From contig NW_026570312.1 in assembly GCF_019649055.1 (NCBI RefSeq), positions 434,001 to 498,000 on the forward strand: a stretch of DNA of 64,000 nucleotides, read 5' to 3'. Positions within the stretch are counted from its first letter, which is position 1. Every line of letters starts with the position of its first letter. The translations under genes and the position numbers were made by a program. The stretch comes from Paramacrobiotus metropolitanus (taxonomy: Eukaryota; Tardigrada; Eutardigrada; Parachela; Macrobiotidae). Positions 46,955-58,180 of the stretch are shown here, piece after piece. The notes under the pieces were generated by a model. That model was not told the DNA's origin. It searched no databases and worked only from the letters and a program-made list of their open reading frames with translations.

Positions 46955-47246
46955 TTCAGACCTGGACACTGGGCAGTCATGGCAGACAGTCATGCAATCA
47001 CCGTTAGAGTTACGAGTTACAGGGAGCGTCCGAGTTACACTGTCCATGCAAGTAAAATCGAGTTTTGAGTTATACGGGGAGTTACGCTACGATAAAAAAT
47101 ACAAGTTATATACAAGTTTTAGGCGAGTTGCGCTAGAGCCAAGTTTTTTGGGGCAGCGAGTTACTGTACGCTACAGAGTTACGTTAAACCTCGATAACTC
47201 GCAAATAACTCGCGTTAAGTTGTAGAGTTAACTGTCCGGGTCTGGA
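46955..47246. repeat. MITE-like element with inverted ends
   Basis: Ends TTCAGACCTGGACACT (46955-46970) and the reverse complement of 47231-47246 match at about 14 of 16 positions. The interior is a degenerate array of GAGTTAC and AAGTT phrases in both orientations. No coding content. Confidence 0.55.
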
Positions 47247-47530
47247 AAACAACCGTGAAATGTTTACACATATTTTTTTCGATTTACGCTTCCCCGTAAT
47301 CAGCTAATACCTAACCAGAGAACGGCGCTTGTTCGGTATCGGATTACTGCTTAAGATATATGTACATACATTTTATTATGGGTAACGTCTGTGTGTTGAT
47401 ATCCACACCGGATGAATCACTTCTCAACAACTCCTGTCGAATGCAATTATCCCCGTTTTTTGTAGCACAGTTTTTGTAGCACAGCGAAGTATTAACGAAA
47501 GTATTTTGTCTAGAACAGCAGGAAAGCCAA

Positions 47531-49139
47531 CTAAAATTCTTCGACGCGACCAACAAAAAGAATGGCGTTGGTTGGATTATGGCGAATGGCGAAAATAAAC
47601 GGATGATCAGCGACGAACGATTTGGGCGGCTCGCGGTCGGCTGATGCTCCCAGTACGAATAAGGTCACAGCGGCGGCTTCCGTCCCGTACTCATCAATTT
47701 CTAGCAACAAGGTCAAACTGTTATCGGCTTGAAAATGACACAAATATTGAATAGGTGTCTAACAGGCGACGCAGAATAGTCACGAACGGCTGATACGATG
47801 TGAAGGTTATCTGACGTTTTTACTTTTTCTTAATAACTTTAATCAGTATGTTTTACAAAAGGCAACGCCTAGCGTTCACGAAGACGAAGAATCCATTCCA
47901 GTTAATGCAAGATGGAACAGTTCCCAAATTACTCTGAGCATTACCAAGCTGAATTTCGAGACCTAAACGTTGAAAAAGAAAACAGATGAAGCGTCGAGAT
48001 GGAACAGGGCTTTCTCTCGTTCGATTATACAGTTTCTTGTCGATTTCCTTCAACAAATTACTTATCTTACATACTTATCTTGCCTACAAATTACTTCTTT
48101 CAACAACCTTTTTATTACTTGTCTTACCTACGAACGCCTTATGGAATGCATGACTGATGTGCCATCTGTTTGGGAATTTGAATGGTGCCATATTTGAGAA
48201 ATCCGCTGTGCTATTATCAAACGCTTCCCTAACCCCGATCAGCAGTAACATGGCGCTTAAATCAAGATCCGCTTCCGCTCTGAACTTGGGAATATCAACC
48301 GAAACCTGTTTTTCCACGACTTTCTTCTGCAGCTCACCAAGCACACCAGCGGTCAATTTCTTCTCCAAAGCACGAAGACCGTCTTTTTTGTTAGGCAGCA
48401 AAAACAACATGGCGCCTTGGTTGTTAACGTATGGATACTCAATATATTTCACATCTAAATGTGCATCCTCCGCGTAAGGAAGCCCATAGACAAACTGGTG
48501 CATGGTGTCCACCTGGATCGTCTGTCCGGTCAGAAGAGTGAAATCCTTCTTTTTGGTTAGAAACGGCTCAAACTGCAGATCCGGCTCCCAGTTGGCTTTG
48601 AAGTACAGGGCGTTGGCTAGCACCGCAATACTGTCGTTCACCACCGCCCCGATGGGCAGGACGTCCTGGATGCGTCCGTTGGATCGGTCGGCCACCCATT
48701 TGTTGATTTCCCGGCGGGATTTTTCCGGATCCGCTTTGAAATCTTTGGACTCGGCTTGGGATTCCAAGTAGTAAACCAGATTATCTTGAAACTGTTTCTG
48801 GAAGATCATACCTTTCTGTAAAAAGATAGCGTTCACCAGACTGATGATAAAGCTGGCCCTTGGATCGGTAGATTTCGTTGAGGTGAGGTTGGCCATGGAA
48901 GTGGAAAATGCGGTAAGTAGTGCATCAACGTCACTGCGGAAGTACTGATCAAAACGGAAGCTCTTGGCCAGGTTGGACTTGGTCGAACCGGATGAGCCGA
49001 CGTAGAGCAGCGCGCTGGCATACAGAATAGACACGGGGGATAATGCCAGATTGCCAGTGGGTTGCAGCCGGATAGCGGCGTTGTACAGCTGGGCGACGTT
49101 GGCGTCCAGCAGCTGGTTAAATGTCGAATTTTCCATCAT
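47531..49139 (-). CDS. Intracellular-type inhibitory serpin, two exons
   Basis: Exon 1 is 49139-48128 (ATG at 49139-49137) and exon 2 is 47700-47531 (TAG). The donor TAG|GTAAGAC and the acceptor TTGCTAG|AAATT agree in phase 1, giving 393 residues, the usual serpin length. There is no signal peptide ([20 protein letters not shown]), so it should act in the cytoplasm or nucleus. Serpin marks are [39 protein letters not shown] and [11 protein letters not shown] in exon 1. Exon 2 has the hinge [13 protein letters not shown], then [17 protein letters not shown] and LFVGRV. The hinge has small residues at P12-P10, as in inhibitory serpins. Gap-free counting from P15 Gly343 puts P1 at Ser357 and P1' at Ala358. 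It would be expected to trap a serine or cysteine protease, not the neighbouring metalloproteases. Confidence 0.9.
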
Positions 49140-50369
49140 GAACAATTAAGCGTGACCGGCTGCCATTGCCAGAAAGGTTTTACTTACTGCCTGTCTAACG
49201 TGGTCCGGATTATTAGCTACTCGGTCTGAGCGGCTGCTTAACGCATACGTAAGAAGATTTTAAGGCTGCAAAATTCCGGCGACAATTGAATCACATGCCT
49301 AACCGGTTATAATTGTGAAATCACGCACAAAATTTATTACTGCAGTTTACGAGGCTCCCTTGTGAGTGCAGTTAATCAAATCACAAATGCATCAGTATGA
49401 AGGCCATGCCTCGAGCGGATTACGTAATGTTTCGTCCAAGTGCCCCATGCACCTACCCGAGCAGGCATGCCACCGTCACTGCAGGGGATCGCCACTGCCC
49501 CTTTTGGGATTGTTGTTATACAGGTCCCTTTTCATAGTGTTAATAATTTCACTCTGGTCTCTGACTAGAAAAAAAGTCCACGCCCACGTGGGGCGTGGAC
49601 CCTACTTATTATCTTCAGTCTGTCCCTACTTATTATCTGCCATGCATAGTTCTTTGCTCATATTGCGATTAGTTCGACGTAATATGGTTATGTGCAACAA
49701 CATTTTTGATGTACAACTGGTTAAGCGGCTACATAATTTTATCTGCGATAATCGGTACACAGTTTCTGAAAAAGGTTCTTCATAACATCGTTACAGGCGG
49801 CAGGCCTATTTAAATAATTTTCATTATTTATCCGGCTAAGGAAAGAAACCGCCAGTACTATGGCCCGATGCACGGCGTTTGCAACGGAACATTTTAATTT
49901 AGCTGTTGTTGAAGGATGTTATGCTTATGCAGCATGACGATTACGGGAACCATCATGTGGAAGTTTCGCATGATTACCCGTACCTCGCTTCCGTCCAAGA
50001 CATCCCAAAATGACAGCGGGATGTGCGCGGCATATTTGTCTATGGTAGCCTCTATGGTAGCGTATACGTAACTCGTGGTTTTATTCAGAACTCGGTTTTA
50101 CTGGCATTAATTGCGTTACTCGCACGCTTCCTGTAAATCCTAACTTTAACGGTCCCGCTTCCCGATAAAGGTCAACTTCCTGCGGCACGATACATTAAAA
50201 TTTTGTTTATGTGATTTACTATCTGTATGACCACTGGAAGCAGTAAACTGTCCTGTGTAATACGCCTGTTTTGGGTACATTTGGTTGTGTTCGTGTCTAG
50301 AAGAAGCCGGGCTCCTGCGGCTATTAACTTGTTGATCACTCATGCACGCCAAATGCTCGTTGCACTTTA
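49140..50369. other. Repeats and no gene
   Basis: A near-perfect hairpin lies at 49575-49599 (GTCCACGCCC and GGGCGTGGAC). A copy of the hairpin-bearing dispersed module (ATTACGGGAACCATCATGTGG through ACCCGTACCTCGCTTCCG) lies at about 49900-50040. No coding exon was seen. Confidence 0.45.
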
Positions 50370-50613
50370 TTAATATTCCGGGAACGAATAGCGTGGACGC
50401 TAAATGCTTCCGCCCACCAGATCCGCGTCCGCGTGGGACGGATGCAGCGTAGTACGCTGCCTGAACAAAAAGGTTGTCGCTACCGGCATAAATGTGTTGA
50501 TCTACAGCAGCAGGCGTCAAGCGGGGGTAATCTGCAAGTAATATGATCTGCCAGTAATATGAATGCCGGAAACGTATCGATCCCCGACAATATGCGTGTA
50601 CCGAATAATTATA
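50370..50613. repeat. Dispersed repeat, shared with 63324-63547
   Basis: The two stretches are about 85-90% alike by eye over about 230 bp. They share GGGAACGAATAGCGTGGA, CCGCCCACCAGATCCGC and GGAAACGTATCGATCCCCGA. The minus-strand frame of 181 codons crossing this copy is not conserved in the other, so it is not a gene. Confidence 0.7.
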
Positions 50614-51142
50614 ATGAATCATTTCATGGGTATAGTAAATTACTGTATATGCATTCCAGCCATAAGACTTTGCGGGGGAATACTGTTTCATTAAAAAAAT
50701 TTAAACACTGAAAAAACAACCGGAAATGCGGAATCTGTGTTATTTCCGTCGGCACGCCGCACGTTAAAGGGCAGTGTACTGTAATGGATCATTTCCTTTG
50801 CGAACAGCCAAAGTGAAATGCTTGAGAAAAGCAGTGGAATGCACAACTCCACTGATGTGATTCACACATTTCCCGGCTTATAAAATGCCATTATTCGGTT
50901 AAAGCTGGGTCGAAAGCATCCGGCGTTTGAATTGCTATGGGAAAAGCAAGTTAACGATTTACCATGAGGAGCACTTCTTGTGATGTATGTGTAGCGGCGA
51001 TGTAATACTTTATTAACCTGCTCGCTACCGAGCCAACCAGACAACTAATCGCTAAACATGGCGACAAAATCGCTTTCAGTCCCTGTGTAATGTACGTACC
51101 AACCACGACGACTACCCGTGCTGGCGGCAGGCGACACTACCA

Positions 51143-52156
51143 GTGAGCAGAGGTGGCATAGGCATTCGTCGAGCGGAGGAATTAGCACTCCCAGCCTATT
51201 TGGCATCGATTCACTCCGCGTCCGATTTAATGTCTAAGCTGCTACCTGATCACCCCCCCCCCCCCGTTAACACTTCCGCTGCCTTGGAATTGTGGAAAGC
51301 GAACGCGCGCCTCACTGATCTTCCTGAGCCTAACTTTAAGAAGTTACAACGGTCCTGGGACTTACCGCTGTGCAATGCATCACTATCGACTCTCCTGGAC
51401 GTTTTCCGCCATGACGAAGTAAACAGGGCTCGACTCCTGGGTCAGTCGACTCCAGAAGCCGGTTTATGGCTGAATGCCTTGCCCTCGGCGCATATCGGTA
51501 ACCTTCTCGATGATGAAACCGTAATGATATCGATCGGGCTGAGACTGGGAGTTGCAATCTGTGAGCCTCATCTTTGCGCTAAATGCAACAAGCCGGTCGA
51601 CGTGTACGGCCACCACGGCTTGTCCTGCTCTTTTTCAGCCGGAAGACATGCTCGCCACGGTGGCTTAAACAGTATTGTGTGTAGAGCGTTGGTATCAGCT
51701 GGCATCCCCGCCAAAGTGGAACCCCGGGGAACTTCCCACACGTCAGACAGACGTCCAGATGGTTGCACCACCTTCGCTTGGAAACGCGGTATGTGCTTGG
51801 CATGGGAAGTGACATGTGTGGACACTGTCGCTATGTCACATCTGCGATCAACTTCAACGACAGCAGGATCCGCTGCCGCACAAGCGGAAGAGAAGAAAGT
51901 GCGATTTTATTTCTATCTGGAGGGTAGATATATCTTCGCACCGCTGGCTTTCGAAACACTTGGTCCATGGGGAAAGTCAGCTACCCGTTTAATGAAAGAA
52001 ATCGCCAAGCGGCTTCAGCAGCACACGGGAGAGCCACGCTCGCACGAATTTCTCCGCCAGCGACTGTCACTGAAAATTCAGCGAGGAAACGCCGCTTCCG
52101 TGCTCGGAACAATGGAAGGAGCGGCGTCATTAAACGAAATTTTGTTTTCTGATTAA
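51143..52156 (+). mobile_element. Retroelement C-terminal region, long intact copy
   Basis: A single open frame of 337 codons encodes GGIGIRRAEELALPAYLA, a helical middle, LRLGVAICEPHLCAKCNK, then GHHGLSCSFSAGRHARHGGL (a Cys/His cluster), RRPDGCTTFAWKRGMCLAWE and CVDT, and a tail QRLSLKIQRGNAASVLGT before TAA. It is the intact counterpart of the broken copies at 27893 and 34530 but belongs to a different subfamily. The PD...E/D-x-T spacing suggests a restriction-like nuclease used to nick target DNA (inference). The polymerase part is missing upstream. A run of ten C at 51252-51262 lies within the frame. Confidence 0.7.
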
Positions 52157-52387
52157 CTGTTTATAACTGTGATGTTACCGCGTTTCAATGAAATAAAAAT
52201 ACAGGCGACAACAGTAGACAACAGATACGCCGTTGCTACGGCACATTAGCCATAGCCACAGGGCAACAATTCACGAGATACTTTGTACTCGTACGTCACT
52301 GTACCAGTACGTACAGTCATAGACTACAAGAAGAATTCGCAATTCATTCTGTATGCAGTGGTACTACTAAAAGTGGAAGTAATTATC

Positions 52388-53847
52388 AATAGATTCATAT
52401 ATCCTTACGTCCTTATTTTTTGAAAATTATCTCCTAAATCAGGATTGATGTTTTCAATAAGTTGATAATTTTATAAAATAAAACAACGCACAAACGTTCC
52501 TACCTTTATCTTCAAAAAAATCTTAAGTTTAAGAGAAGGTCTAAAAAAATTTTTAAAAGTTGTAGTACTTAAGGGTTGTTAGTACTTAAAGATTGTTAGT
52601 TTTGAAAATTATCTCCTAAATCAAGATTGATTTTTTCAATAAGTTGTTAATTTTATGAAATAGAACATCGCACAAACGTTCCTACCTTCACCTTCAAAAA
52701 AATCATAAGTTTTGAAGAAGGTCTAAAGAAAATTTTTAAAAATTGTTAGTACTTAAATGTTGTTAGTACTTAAATGTAGTACTACGTAAGTTGTAGTACG
52801 AGAATGCTGTTAGCTTCTAGAGAGTTCGCAACTTAGCAACGTAAACAATAGTTATTTAAAATTGCCAATTACATCAAACATAATTTTACTTTTTCTAATT
52901 CTTGAAACCTTTAAGACGTTCTTAAATCCGTTTGATTACCTCAAAATTTAACTATAAGTTCTTCCAAAGTCGGCTTTAAAGCTTTTACATTTCAAGATTT
53001 TTAAATATTTCGAGTCGGCCCCGCGCAGCGGGGCCGTTACCTTTATATATTTCCAGTCCAGAGTTTCTAAATTTCAAAAATGTCTAGAAATTTGAGCACC
53101 TCAATATCTCACGGTCTAAATTGTCTAATTTATATGTAAATTCTAAGTATGTAAAAGCCGCCCCGCGGCCCGTATATAGTATTCACTCACGAAGCGGCTC
53201 TGTGATACTGGTGGCAGCTTGGGCATTCATTAACCTACGTTGCTCTGTAATTCTGTTGGTAGCTTGGGTAATCACTAACCTCGAAATCTAATAAATATGT
53301 ATTTATTTTGTTTTAATAAATTCTGAAGAGCTTGACTGAATGGCTGAAAATCTTACATTCACTTAGTAGCTAAAGATGCAGCCTGCGAGGTCACTTTGGC
53401 CCAAAGTCTTTGGGCAACCGTTAATTGTTTCCCACAACCACAAGTTTCCATTAATTCAGCGCTGAAATATCGGCTGAATGGTTTTTTATGGGCATCGCGC
53501 AATATTATCTGTCGTACCAAAAAACTCAAGTTTACAGTTCGTTAAATCGGCAATATAAAGTTACATTAAAAACGTGAAAAAGAGCCATGAAACAAGAAAA
53601 TTACGGAGGATTTCAGTTTTTATAAACTGGTCGAATTTAACCGGAAAGCTTGAAAACTTTCCGCATTTCTACATGTTCAGAATATTTTCGTGCTGGCCTC
53701 GCTGGGGTTTTATATTTGAAATATTTCTTAAATTTTTTTTAATGCTGTACGAAGTATGCTTTGTGTTTCTTTCATTCTTCCATACCTCGAACACAACTGG
53801 TCGCGCGCTAGCGCGACCGATACTTGTAATATAATATTATTACAAAT
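52388..53847. mobile_element. Nested insertion with tandem repeat and GC-rich hairpins
   Basis: Boundaries are set by comparison with uninterrupted copy A (30059-30120). The insert is AT-rich and non-coding. It contains a 182-bp tandem duplication, a hairpin of the form GGCCCCGCGCAGCGGGGCC (about 53015-53035), a GC-rich stretch at about 53158-53172, and a 20-bp palindrome GGTCGCGCGCTAGCGCGACC near its right end (about 53800-53820). A subterminal GC hairpin recalls Helitron-type 3' ends, but no CTRR terminus was found. Confidence 0.55.
52421..52785. repeat. Tandem duplication, period 182 bp
   Basis: Copy 1 starts at 52421 and copy 2 at 52603, both with TGAAAATTATCTCCTAAATC. They share GCACAAACGTTCCTACCTT and AAGGTCTAAA with scattered differences. 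Confidence 0.85.
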
Positions 53848-55937
53848 TGCATAAGGAACACGATTTCGTGTTTTTGTACGGTATTCACATCGTAAGGTCA
53901 CTGCACTCACCGTTAATGCTGCTGTGGCAGGCTTCGGCTACTGCGTCACGGACTCACGGGTAATTACCCGTAACGCAGTCTCCGAAGCCTGTATGCTTAT
54001 GAGCATGCGTATTTCCATGGCGTCATGCAGTTTTAATGTCGCATTTACAGTACTGGGAACTACCTTTTTGTCCCTGGCAAGGCAGTCCATGAATGCAAGG
54101 GCACTAGCTTGCATCGATGAACTACCATGTCATGGCACTGGTTGGCATTCATGGACACAACCGGCTGCAATAATTACAGTGCTTTATAATAATGTAAAAG
54201 AATTTCAGTTGTCTTACTTGCACTTGCCGCTGGTGTTCCTGTTGTGCCCCCTGTTGGGTGTCATAATATGCCTAATCGTTGCTGCAACATGTACACTGAG
54301 AAGAACGGTTATAACCACAATTATGCGCCCCATTGTATTATAATAACTTAAACAGGTAATTCAGATATGACTGTTGTTGCCATTCTGCTTGTCCCTTTCG
54401 GTCACTAGAAACTGGTTTTTATTCACAATTACCGCTTGATAAGCACTATGTTATTGCGGTCCTGAAGTGGGTAGAAAAATATAACTGGAGCAATACCGCT
54501 GCGTCAGTACTTTCTCGTGAATTTCCAATGAAAGCGATCACAGTTTGCTGCGCCAAGTACTTTTAATTATAAAGCTAGGCTATCGGCAGTAATTCAAGAA
54601 CTTTCCAGAGAGGATTGCAGGAAATCTGTTCAGGAACGCTTGAAAAGTGTTGAGCTACGCACGATAAGGGCATAACCAGTTTAGGCAAAAAGCGAAATTT
54701 TTTCGAGTCTGCGAGGTCTTTTACAGGAATCAACTGAGCAAAACCGCTTAAACAAGCAAAAAAAAAGAACGCGCCTTTTCTGAGGACAGTAATTTAGATA
54801 TTTTGTTTTATAAAGTGAGAAAGAAGCCTCTGAAGGGGAATTTACTTGGCAACGCATGTACCAGTTTTTGCGATTTAAAAAAAGAAAAGATCCTAAAAGA
54901 AACCCTTAATCCAAAAAAGCAGAATAAGAAAGAATTTGTGCGGCCGGATATAACAAGAAATGTTTTTATTAATTTTATTGAGTTTTTCAAAGCACCAACT
55001 AACAATCGGATAAACTTTTTCGCTTGCTGACTGTACACACCGCTAACTTTGAATTTTTGCAGTTAGCGCAGCGATACATTCTGCACTTCCGCAGCACCCT
55101 ATTCCTGTCCTGTTCCTGCCTTTATTGTAACTCTTATGCAATAACCTACAGAAGTAACAGTACGAATGTGTATCGCACCGCCATAGATATCCCGTTCGTT
55201 AAGGCTTAAGAGTTTGTCTTCTAATAAAAATCTTAGGAAGTAGGTATGTACATATTAGGAAATTTTAGATTTCACATGGTTTAGGCTCTGTACACTAGAA
55301 ATTACTGCGTAACCTAAACAGGACGTCAGCAGAATGAAAATCGCTTAAAATGCTTGTACGGACGCACACTTGCAGTGACGTACAGCTGAAAATTAAATCG
55401 AATCGAGAGTGCCGAGAGCGTGACCAACCTGCTATCGGCGAGGCGGTTAGAGCACACAAAAAAGATCCACAGGCAGCATACGCTGGCTTATCGCTCAGCC
55501 ATATGGCTGAGCCGTCGTATTGTACAGATCCGCGTAAGGCAGATAGTTTTTACGCGTCAGCCAACGACGTTGGGTTACGGCGCCTTACGTCGCGAACGGA
55601 CGTAAATCAACCCGTAACGCCAACGCCTACATGAAAGTCGAACTGTACGGAACTTGTTTTGTGAAATCTAAAATTCGCTATTAAGGATTGATTTAACACG
55701 ACGTTCCCAATGGTTCGGTGGCCGGTCCCTTTGCGGTAACTCACATATTGCGGTGATAACACGACTTTACGTCAAACGCACTTGAAGGTATATCAGGAAA
55801 ATGGTTTTGCTACACTACATATTTTTTTCACAACGTCGTTACACAGGCCCATTTAAATTGTTTTTACTAATTATGCGGCGAAGAAGAAACCGGCTTCTGT
55901 GATGTAAAAATGATTAATTAAAATACAGAAATTTCAG

Positions 55938-56215
55938 CCAACGTTTGTGCAGAGGCTGACAGTTTCCCACGCATCCCGGACGCTGCTACAAATGCACTGT
56001 CCGGTGCCGACCCGGGCTGCAAGCATCCGGTGCCACCGGAACAGTGGGCAGTTGCTTGTCCGCAAGGGACGCTCGAGATTCCTGAAGATGCAAGTGCAAA
56101 CGCCCGGAAGTTTGTGCAGCAGACAGTTGGCACGATCGTTGCATCTTGTGTACAGTTATTTTGCCTGGGCAATGAAGGCTCTCCGCACGCTGAGCAAAGC
56201 GTCCTGGAACTGTAA
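55938..56215 (+). CDS. Coding-like Cys-containing frame inside copy B
   Basis: An AG at 55936-55937 (AAATTTCAG) is followed by an open stretch with coding composition: ALSGADPGCKHPVPPEQWAV, then QGTLEIPEDASANARKFVQQ, to TAA at 56213-56215. The matching frame in copy A (about 31870-32100) is broken by stops and small indels. A host exon captured in a repeat, or a gene duplicated with its surroundings, would explain it. The family is not recognised. Confidence 0.35.
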
Positions 56216-56730
56216 ACGCGCACTAAGGACAAATATTTTCAGCTGATTGAGCGCTAGCCAACGCTTCTATTTCTGACAAGCCTTGTGGATTGTTTGCGCC
56301 GGTCACCCGGCACACTAAACTGTCGGTGCATGATGCAGCAAGACAAAATAGCAGAAAACACGAGTGGCTTACATAGCTGCCGTGCACGTTTTGCTTATTT
56401 TGGTTCACAAATGTTGAGAAAAATAAATATTCTGCAGGCCAATCTGATAAGTGGTTTAACATTGTTGAAGCGGTTCCCAGCGTGTTAACGACCAATTAGC
56501 CGCTTTGGAGTAAGTTAAGCTGTTTTAAAGGTCAATCTGATAATTAAGCAGCATTGTTTAGTGCAGCCAACAGCGTTTTTGAGCTTGCAGATTTAAAATC
56601 AGTAGCACATACACTGCATGTGTTAAAATTTCCTTCATCTATACTGGAACCATTTTAATAAAAACATTCCAGGAAGTGCAACGCACCGCTGTGCCGCATG
56701 TAAAAATGTACCGTGTTTCGTGGGCACCTT

Positions 56731-58180
56731 ACTTAAAAGCTCGCTAATCTTATTCCAACTGCATCCGCGTCCTGAAATACTAACCACGAGATCCTGTGGT
56801 ACGGCGAGATATACGGGTAATCATGTGGAACCGGATCTCTAGAGATACGGTTCCACATGACTTCCCGTATCGCGCTTCCGTCCAAGGCAACAAAAAGGAC
56901 AACGGGATGCGCGCCATTTCCGCTGCATTGACCGTACGGCACTTACGTTGTAATTTATGTCTGGAACAGGCGATCCCATACTCGCTTTTCTCTTCCTGGA
57001 TAAAATTTTATTTTGTTGTGCTTGGTCAAAGACCGATGAGCAACAAGTGTCTGCGAGTGCGCGACAGCAAAAGTTTCCGTGGATGTACACGAATTCGGTG
57101 CTATGTACCGGGCCGAATCCCTAAAGTTTAATTGTTTCTTAGTTTCTTCGTATAACTAAAAGCGGCTTTTTACAGTGTGGACGAGAATCGCCGTTATTAT
57201 CGAGAAAAGTACCGCCAGTGCATATGATGTATATTCACCAAAATGTAATCACAAAGCCTATCGGCAAAGTGCATATTATTGCTGACTTACTTTGCTATAA
57301 CACTAAAAATATGGTTAAACAGTGTATATGTACTATGTAGAACTTTTACAGCAGAAGTAATACACGTCATGCGTGCAGACGTTGCAGATGCATTATCGCT
57401 GCATCCCTTATAATATTTTCCACACAGTGTACACTGCACTGTGACTTTCGGTCTGGATATCGCTGACTTTTTACATTTTTGTATATATTTATTATATTAC
57501 GCGTATGGACTGTCAAAGCGAAGGTCGTGATCGGCGGCTTGAATTTTGTAAAACAAATGTGTAATAAACAAGGTACGGTATTCGGAAAGTCAATAATCTG
57601 ATAAGCGGTGCATATCGTTGAAGCGGCTAATAGCATGCTAACAACATCAGCACGTTTTCAAGTAAATAATGCTGTTCTAAAGGTCGCTCCGATAACTGAA
57701 GAACATTTGTTTAGTGCGGCTAACAGCGTTTGCTTTTGCGCTTTCCCATTGAAAATCAATTGGATATACACTGCATGCGTTAAAATTTCCCACACTGCAA
57801 CGAACCAGCTGGGCTGTACTTGAAAACGAACCACCGTTCATTTTACATGCATGCGCAGCTGGTGCGTTGCATCGTGGCTTGGCTGTGCTTCTTGGACATC
57901 TTTGCATTGAAAGTCTCCTATTCCCGTTGCAGCTGCGTCCGCGGTCTGCAAGAGTAACCACAAGAGATGCGGCTCCACTGTGGTGCGGAAGCAAGATAGG
58001 GATAATCATGTGGAATCGATTCCACACGATTACCCGTACCTCACTTCCGGCCACGGCATCATAAACCGACAACATAATGTACGCGGCATAATTTGGTCTA
58101 TGGTAGCGTAATTCACAGTATGGAAATCGCGTAACTCGCACGAACAGCGCTAAAGTTCAACAACAGAACGAATTTCCTGC
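56731..58180. repeat. Two further hairpin-bearing modules
   Basis: Hairpins at about 56795-56880 (ATACGGGTAATCATGTGGAAC against TTCCACATGACTTCCCGTAT) and about 57984-58050 (TGATTACCCGTACC type) each lie beside the GCGGCTAAYAGCGT phrase. A short foldback-arm relic is at about 57040-57120. No gene was seen. Confidence 0.6.

Larger units (their letters stand above)
52329..56730 (+). repeat. Duplicated 2.6-kb repeat, copy B, split by an insertion
   Basis: 52329-52388 corresponds to the left end of copy A (GAAGAATTCGCAATTCATTC), and the match resumes at 53848 (TGCATAAGGAA). Between them lies an insertion of about 1.46 kb. Downstream, the conserved membrane-helix frame (53924-54343), the near-identical block (54228-54759) and the Cys-containing frame (55938-56215) follow in the same order as in copy A. 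Additional DNA at about 55260-55680 is absent or shorter in copy A. Confidence 0.8.

Noticed and set aside
38470-49139. Serpin as a regulator of the neighbouring astacins
   Set aside because: Serpins trap serine or cysteine proteases by an acyl intermediate that metalloproteases do not form, and this serpin lacks a signal peptide. Adjacency alone is not evidence.
50146-50691. Minus-strand frame of 181 codons
   Set aside because: It spans a dispersed repeat whose other copy (63324-63547) breaks the frame.
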